From Conidiobolus incongruus B7586 (Eukaryota > Entomophthoromycota > Entomophthoromycetes > Entomophthorales > Conidiobolaceae): a stretch of 13,552 bases of DNA. The stretch is taken from assembly GCA_000697335.1 (NCBI GenBank), contig JNEM01007699.1:1-13552 (forward strand), in the 5' to 3' direction. The notes under the pieces are model-generated. The model worked only from the letters and a program-made list of their open reading frames with translations, did not search any database and had not been told where the DNA came from. Each line of letters starts with the position of its first letter. The first letter of the stretch is position 1. Positions 9,670 to 13,552 of this stretch are shown one piece after another. Made by a program: the position numbers and the translations under genes.

Positions 9670-10780
9670 AGGTATAAGAATAGTTGGAAGCTCGAGAGTA
9701 ATCAATAATGTTCAACATTCTCATTATGATAATATCGAATTTGAGTGATAAAACGAGTTTATGTGGCCTAATAGTGATGATATATTTCTAATTTAAGAGA
9801 TCTATGAATTATATAAGCTTATAATAGTGAAATGACTATGAATCATACCGAATAATAGTCATAAATAGAAATTTGAGAAAAGGATTATATTTGAGCTTTA
9901 AATTCGAAGAATTATTATCATATGTGGAGAGTTGAAAGAACCATAGAATAATAGAATTAAAATGATTCTAAATGATCAAGGATAGGAATATAAGCTTATG
10001 ACCTTACATTGCAGTTTTCCTTCAAATATATATTTTTTATTTTGAATAAATTAGTTTTAGATTGGAAATATTCAATTGAGTACAGCTTTAATATAAGTTT
10101 CACCCATAAACATTTGTAATTATTTAAATTACGAATTCAATCAAAGTCTTAAATTGGTATATTTTTAAGATTTATCCAAGTTGCTAGATATGTATTCCAA
10201 TTTGAAGGTTGTATAAATAAAATTCTATCTAAACTAAATAATTTTCCTGATATTATTAATCAAATTATATAATTATTTAATGATAAATAGACTATTTTCT
10301 GAATTCGATTATTTTCCCAATTCATTAAATATATATTAGATATAAAGAAAAAGAATTAACAATAATTTTGTTAAGAATTGTGACAATTAAAGAAAATGGT
10401 TATTAAAATAATAAATGATAATTAGTTTCAATACTTGAAAAAATTCAATTATTAAAATTTTTTTATAAAAATTGCTGAGTTGGATAAAGCATTATTGAAA
10501 TATCTTGGCTTTGAAAATAATCAATTATTTTAACCATTTTTTCACAATGACCATAATATTTTACAAATATAAAAAGGGTGAATAGCTCAAATTTACTTCA
10601 AATTGCAATAGAGAATACTAACTTAATTTGAAATATATTTAAGAGAGTAATAACATTGATTGTAAGGAAATGAATATTTGAATTGAATAAATATGAAATT
10701 TTAATATAAACCCAATCTAATAAATGTTGTAAAACTCACAATTCTAAGTGACGCTACCAATACTATAACAAAGCACAATT
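9670..10780. other. Intergenic DNA; G-biased tail of the RNA block, then AT filler
   Basis: From 9670 to about 10013 the plus strand is poor in C but moderately rich in G, lacks T4 runs, and has small hairpins such as AATGT/ACATT near 9708-9720. It could be the 3' part of the same transcript. A possible box C (GTGATGA, about 9775) has no convincing box D partner. After about 10014 the sequence returns to ordinary AT-rich filler with no gene seen. Confidence 0.4.
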
Positions 10781-10782
10781 AA

Positions 10783-11397
10783 ACCATCTCTGAACCACTA
10801 ATCATACACAAAAATATAACAAAGCAATTCAAGCGATTTCTATACAAATATCTTTTAGTTGATTCATTGATCTGTCTTAGTGATTTTATCCAAAACTCTA
10901 CTTCTTTTAATTGATGCTGGAATATAGCTTAAAAAAGGTCAAGCCGCTACTCTATTAGTCCTAGCATCCTTGGCTAGCGCCTATCTCGGCACTTTGATAG
11001 ATAGCTTCGGAGATCGCTGTGGTATGAAAAGAATGTGTATTTTGGGTTGTATATATGGTATGTCATGGTATATTTTGTGAAGTTTCATTTATTGTTGCAC
11101 GTAGTTTAAGAAAATATTAGCGGGATTGCTACTGGTATTCTATAAACATATTATTAGGCTCAGATTATAATCAATCAAGATAGTTGTGAGTATGATATCA
11201 AACTTTTGGCCGAGACTTTCAGCAAAATTGCAATTGTTTTTGTATCTTTAGGTGTAATTAGCGGATTGATTGCTGGTGCTCTTGCGCTATAACCGTTATT
11301 TTGTTATGCTACTTTGGGTTTCCTTATTATTTAACTTGATAGCTATTATTAGAAAAGGTTAGTTTGGACTGAAAATGATAGTGAGATAATAAAAATA
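10783..11397 (+). pseudogene. Broken MFSD5-like major facilitator transporter
   Basis: This is a relic of a membrane transporter of the MFSD5 (molybdate-anion transporter-like) branch of the major facilitator superfamily. The pieces run in family order. They start with a basic N-terminal stretch (QFKRFLYKYLLV) leading to SDFIQNST, which matches the DWLQGP motif position of TM1. Next comes LKKGQAATLLVLASLASAY with GTLIDSFGDRCGMKR (TM2 and the loop 2-3 motif, from 10928), then SGIATGIL (11119 on), LLAETFSKIAIVFVSLGV with ISGLIAGALAL (11203-11289), and a WTEND ending like the family's GENY region. Breaks: frame changes near 10911, near 10932-10937 and at 11065-11068, plus six in-frame stops at 11107, 11143, 11155, 11290, 11332 and 11350. 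All six are TAA or TAG, as C-to-T change of Gln codons would give. The C-terminal half is missing; the relic fades about 120 bases before mariner copy B. The true 5' end is uncertain. Confidence 0.78.
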
Positions 11398-11518
11398 AAT
11401 TATTTTATCCTTACTTTTCATAATTTTAATTATAATTTCAAATTAATCCTAATTTTTAAGAATTCAAAGTTATTCAAATTCAAAAAATTATTCCCAAATC
11501 TTTTAACAAGAGTAAATA

Positions 11519-12822
11519 TTACCATAGAATCAAAGAAATGGGAAATTTTTTAATTTCTGATTTTTCAAACATATTATTAGTTTCAAATAAAAAAATATAT
11601 ACAAAACCAATAGGAAAATAAATAGTTTTAAATTATATATTTATATATATAATAACTTTTTTGATTAAAAAAATAATTTTTTAAAATTAGTTGTTTAATT
11701 AAATCATGCTTAAACTAAATAGTAACCATCAAAAGTTTTTTATTTTAGTATCAGTAAAACTTAACCATAAATCCTCTAAAATCATTTAAAATTTATAAGT
11801 AGCTTTTAGAAATAAAATAATCTCTAAATTAACAATTTATTGCTAGGTAAATTACTTTAAACTAAGAAAAAAACTACCTAAAACCTGTTAAAATCTAAAA
11901 AACTAATTTTAATTATTACTTTTTTAATTGTTAATAAAATAAAAAAATATATTGAAAAATACCTTTTTATTTTAGTTAAAGAATTATCAAAACACTTTAA
12001 TATTAGTTACATAAGTATTTTATATATATAAAAGTTTAAATTAAAATTAATTAATAAAAATATAAAATAGGTACTTTATAATTTAACTAAAGCTTAAAAA
12101 AATTAGAATAGCTATTGTTAAACAAAATTTACTAAAGTATAATTAAAAACTAAAGCTTTTATAGTAAATTATTACAATTGATGAATCTTAAATTTTTTTG
12201 TATAATTTTTTACCAAAACATATATTAAAGTGTTAAATTAAATTAACCTTTTTTATAAATTTCTTTAAATAAATATTTTATTGATAAGTAAATATTAATT
12301 GTTATAATTAATTATAATAGCATATGCTATTTTTATTTAGTTCTTAAAAAAAATTAATTAATAATAAACTTTATATTTTTTTAAATAAAACTATTTCTAA
12401 TTAGTATTCTTAATATAATTTAAGAAAACCTATTATTTTACATAATAATTATAAAATACATAAATCTAAAGTTATAAAAAACTTGTTAATTAAAAATAAC
12501 TAGAAAAAACTACTATATCTAGTATATTCTTTAGATAATAACCTATGTAATTATAATTGTTTTAGGTAATTAAAAAACTAGCTTACAAGAAAAAAAATTT
12601 CTGCAAAAAAATTTAATTAGTTTGTAAAACATCAAATTTTAGTCTTTAATAAAAAGAATTGTTTTTTAAGTGTTAGATGTTTACTAAAAATTTAGCAAAA
12701 AGTTATTAGAAATAAAAGAAATTATTAATTTTATATTATATATTTATTTTTACTTTTTATATATTAAAATGTTTACTTTTTTTCAATTGCAAAAAATTTT
12801 TATTATTTAAATTACAATGTAA
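11519..12822 (+). mobile_element. Decayed mariner (DD34D) transposon, copy B
   Basis: This is the second dead mariner, 1,304 bases, in the same orientation as copy A and collinear with it end to end. TA flanks lie at 11517-11518 and 12823-12824. The left tip TTACCATAG is less decayed than in copy A, where the same bases read TTATTATAA. Differences between the copies are mostly transitions, plus a few short indels such as an extra TA-rich 8 bases near 11640. The first catalytic Asp survives (GAT at 12180-12182, in IDES), while the second and third read AAT, that is Asn (12444-12446 and 12549-12551), still with 34 residues between them. From the first to the second box the frame is unbroken in length. 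In-frame TAA and TAG stops again sit at expected Gln and Trp positions. It is inactive; any movement would need transposase from elsewhere. Confidence 0.88.
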
Positions 12823-12824
12823 TA

Positions 12825-13552
12825 TTTAACTATTTTTAAACTTATTTTAATAATTTATTCAATATATTAGATTACAAAATATAATAGCTAGGATTAAAAT
12901 AAGAGTTATCTGAAATAGATATTTTTTGTTCTATATTATACTAAATATCAACTCTTAAATAAAAAATAAAAGTAATTATATCCTTATTAAAATTAATCAA
13001 ATTTTTATTTATATTTATTAAGACCAGTTATTATTGAATTTCACCTAATACTCATTATCAAAATTACTTCATTTATCTTGTAAACCTATTATTTACCTTT
13101 TTTGTCTAAATAGTTCTTGATTTAAATATCTTTTATCCTTATTGTTCCTATAATTTCCATGATATTTATTTTCTTTATTTTCCAAACTAATCACCTAAAT
13201 TATATTTTTTTATATTATTTTAAATTTTATATTAATTTGTATATTTAGATTATTTTATGCTTAAATAATAATATGATCATTTATGACCATTATAGTGATA
13301 TTGATTCAACTCTAATATCCCAGTGAGAAATAAAAATTCTTTTAATATATATTCCTATCTTAATTATTTCAGCTATTCTATAAACTATAGGGTATATAAT
13401 ATTATAGCACAAAGTAACTTTAATAAAATATTTAATAAATTTAATTTATTTTTCATATTTTATATTATTTTATGATTAATAATTTAATATATTGGATTAA
13501 TAGATATTTTAATTATGAATTATAATGTTATCAAATTTAACTTATTATAATT
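12825..13552. other. AT-rich intergenic DNA, no gene seen
   Basis: This is very A+T rich filler from the end of mariner copy B to the window edge. Both strands were read; a few protein-like snippets near 13020-13340 are too short and too interrupted to call. Confidence 0.55.

Noticed and set aside
9631-9680. Resemblance of the reverse complement (GGCCGGAAGACCCGTTCGACC) to the GGAAAGACCC segment of large-subunit rRNA
   Set aside because: The similarity stops after about 20 bases; neighbouring rRNA landmarks are absent, and the wobble pairs favour the opposite strand.
10783-12822. A reassigned genetic code in which TAA and TAG mean Gln, suggested by stops at Gln positions in the transporter relic and the mariners
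   Set aside because: The P450 and the metalloprotease use only CAA/CAG for Gln and end at TAA, and the transporter also has frame changes. Decay explains the stops better.

Overview
The window looks like nuclear DNA from an AT-rich fungus, probably an early-diverging (zygomycete-grade) lineage. The reasons are: gene islands at roughly 40% GC set in intergenic DNA of well under 20% GC (by eye); a microsomal P450 cut by eight GT-AG introns of only 46-54 bases; a YIL108W-type zinc metalloprotease with a jacalin-like tail, a family I know from fungi; and mariner copies decayed mostly by C-to-T and G-to-A changes. A weak family A receptor-like relic hints at Conidiobolus-like fungi, but that placement is an inference. 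The standard genetic code fits both intact genes.

Layout: 1-939 is AT-rich filler. 942-2248 is a dead mariner (copy A). 2251-3480 is AT-rich and may hide a very decayed gene. 3560-5435 is an intact nine-exon cytochrome P450 (490 residues) preceded by a 12-codon upstream ORF. 5436-6848 is AT-rich, with an (AT)17 microsatellite and a possible 7TM-receptor relic on the minus strand. 6849-8765 is an intact single-exon zincin/jacalin protein (638 residues). About 9319-9669 is a GC-richer non-coding block made of consecutive hairpins, the best candidate here for something undescribed: a structured plus-strand RNA gene. About 9670-10013 is a G-over-C-biased tail of it. About 10783-11397 is a broken MFSD5-like major facilitator gene. 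11519-12822 is a second dead mariner (copy B) in the same orientation as copy A. 12825-13552 is AT-rich filler.

The two intact protein genes show no obvious shared pathway: one is an ER-membrane monooxygenase and the other a probably cytosolic peptidase. The window reads as two live genes and one probable RNA gene left standing in DNA that is being driven to A+T, with the mariners and the transporter relic recording that process. I saw no LTR element, Polinton or other virus-like fossil, no tRNA, no rRNA and no CRISPR array.
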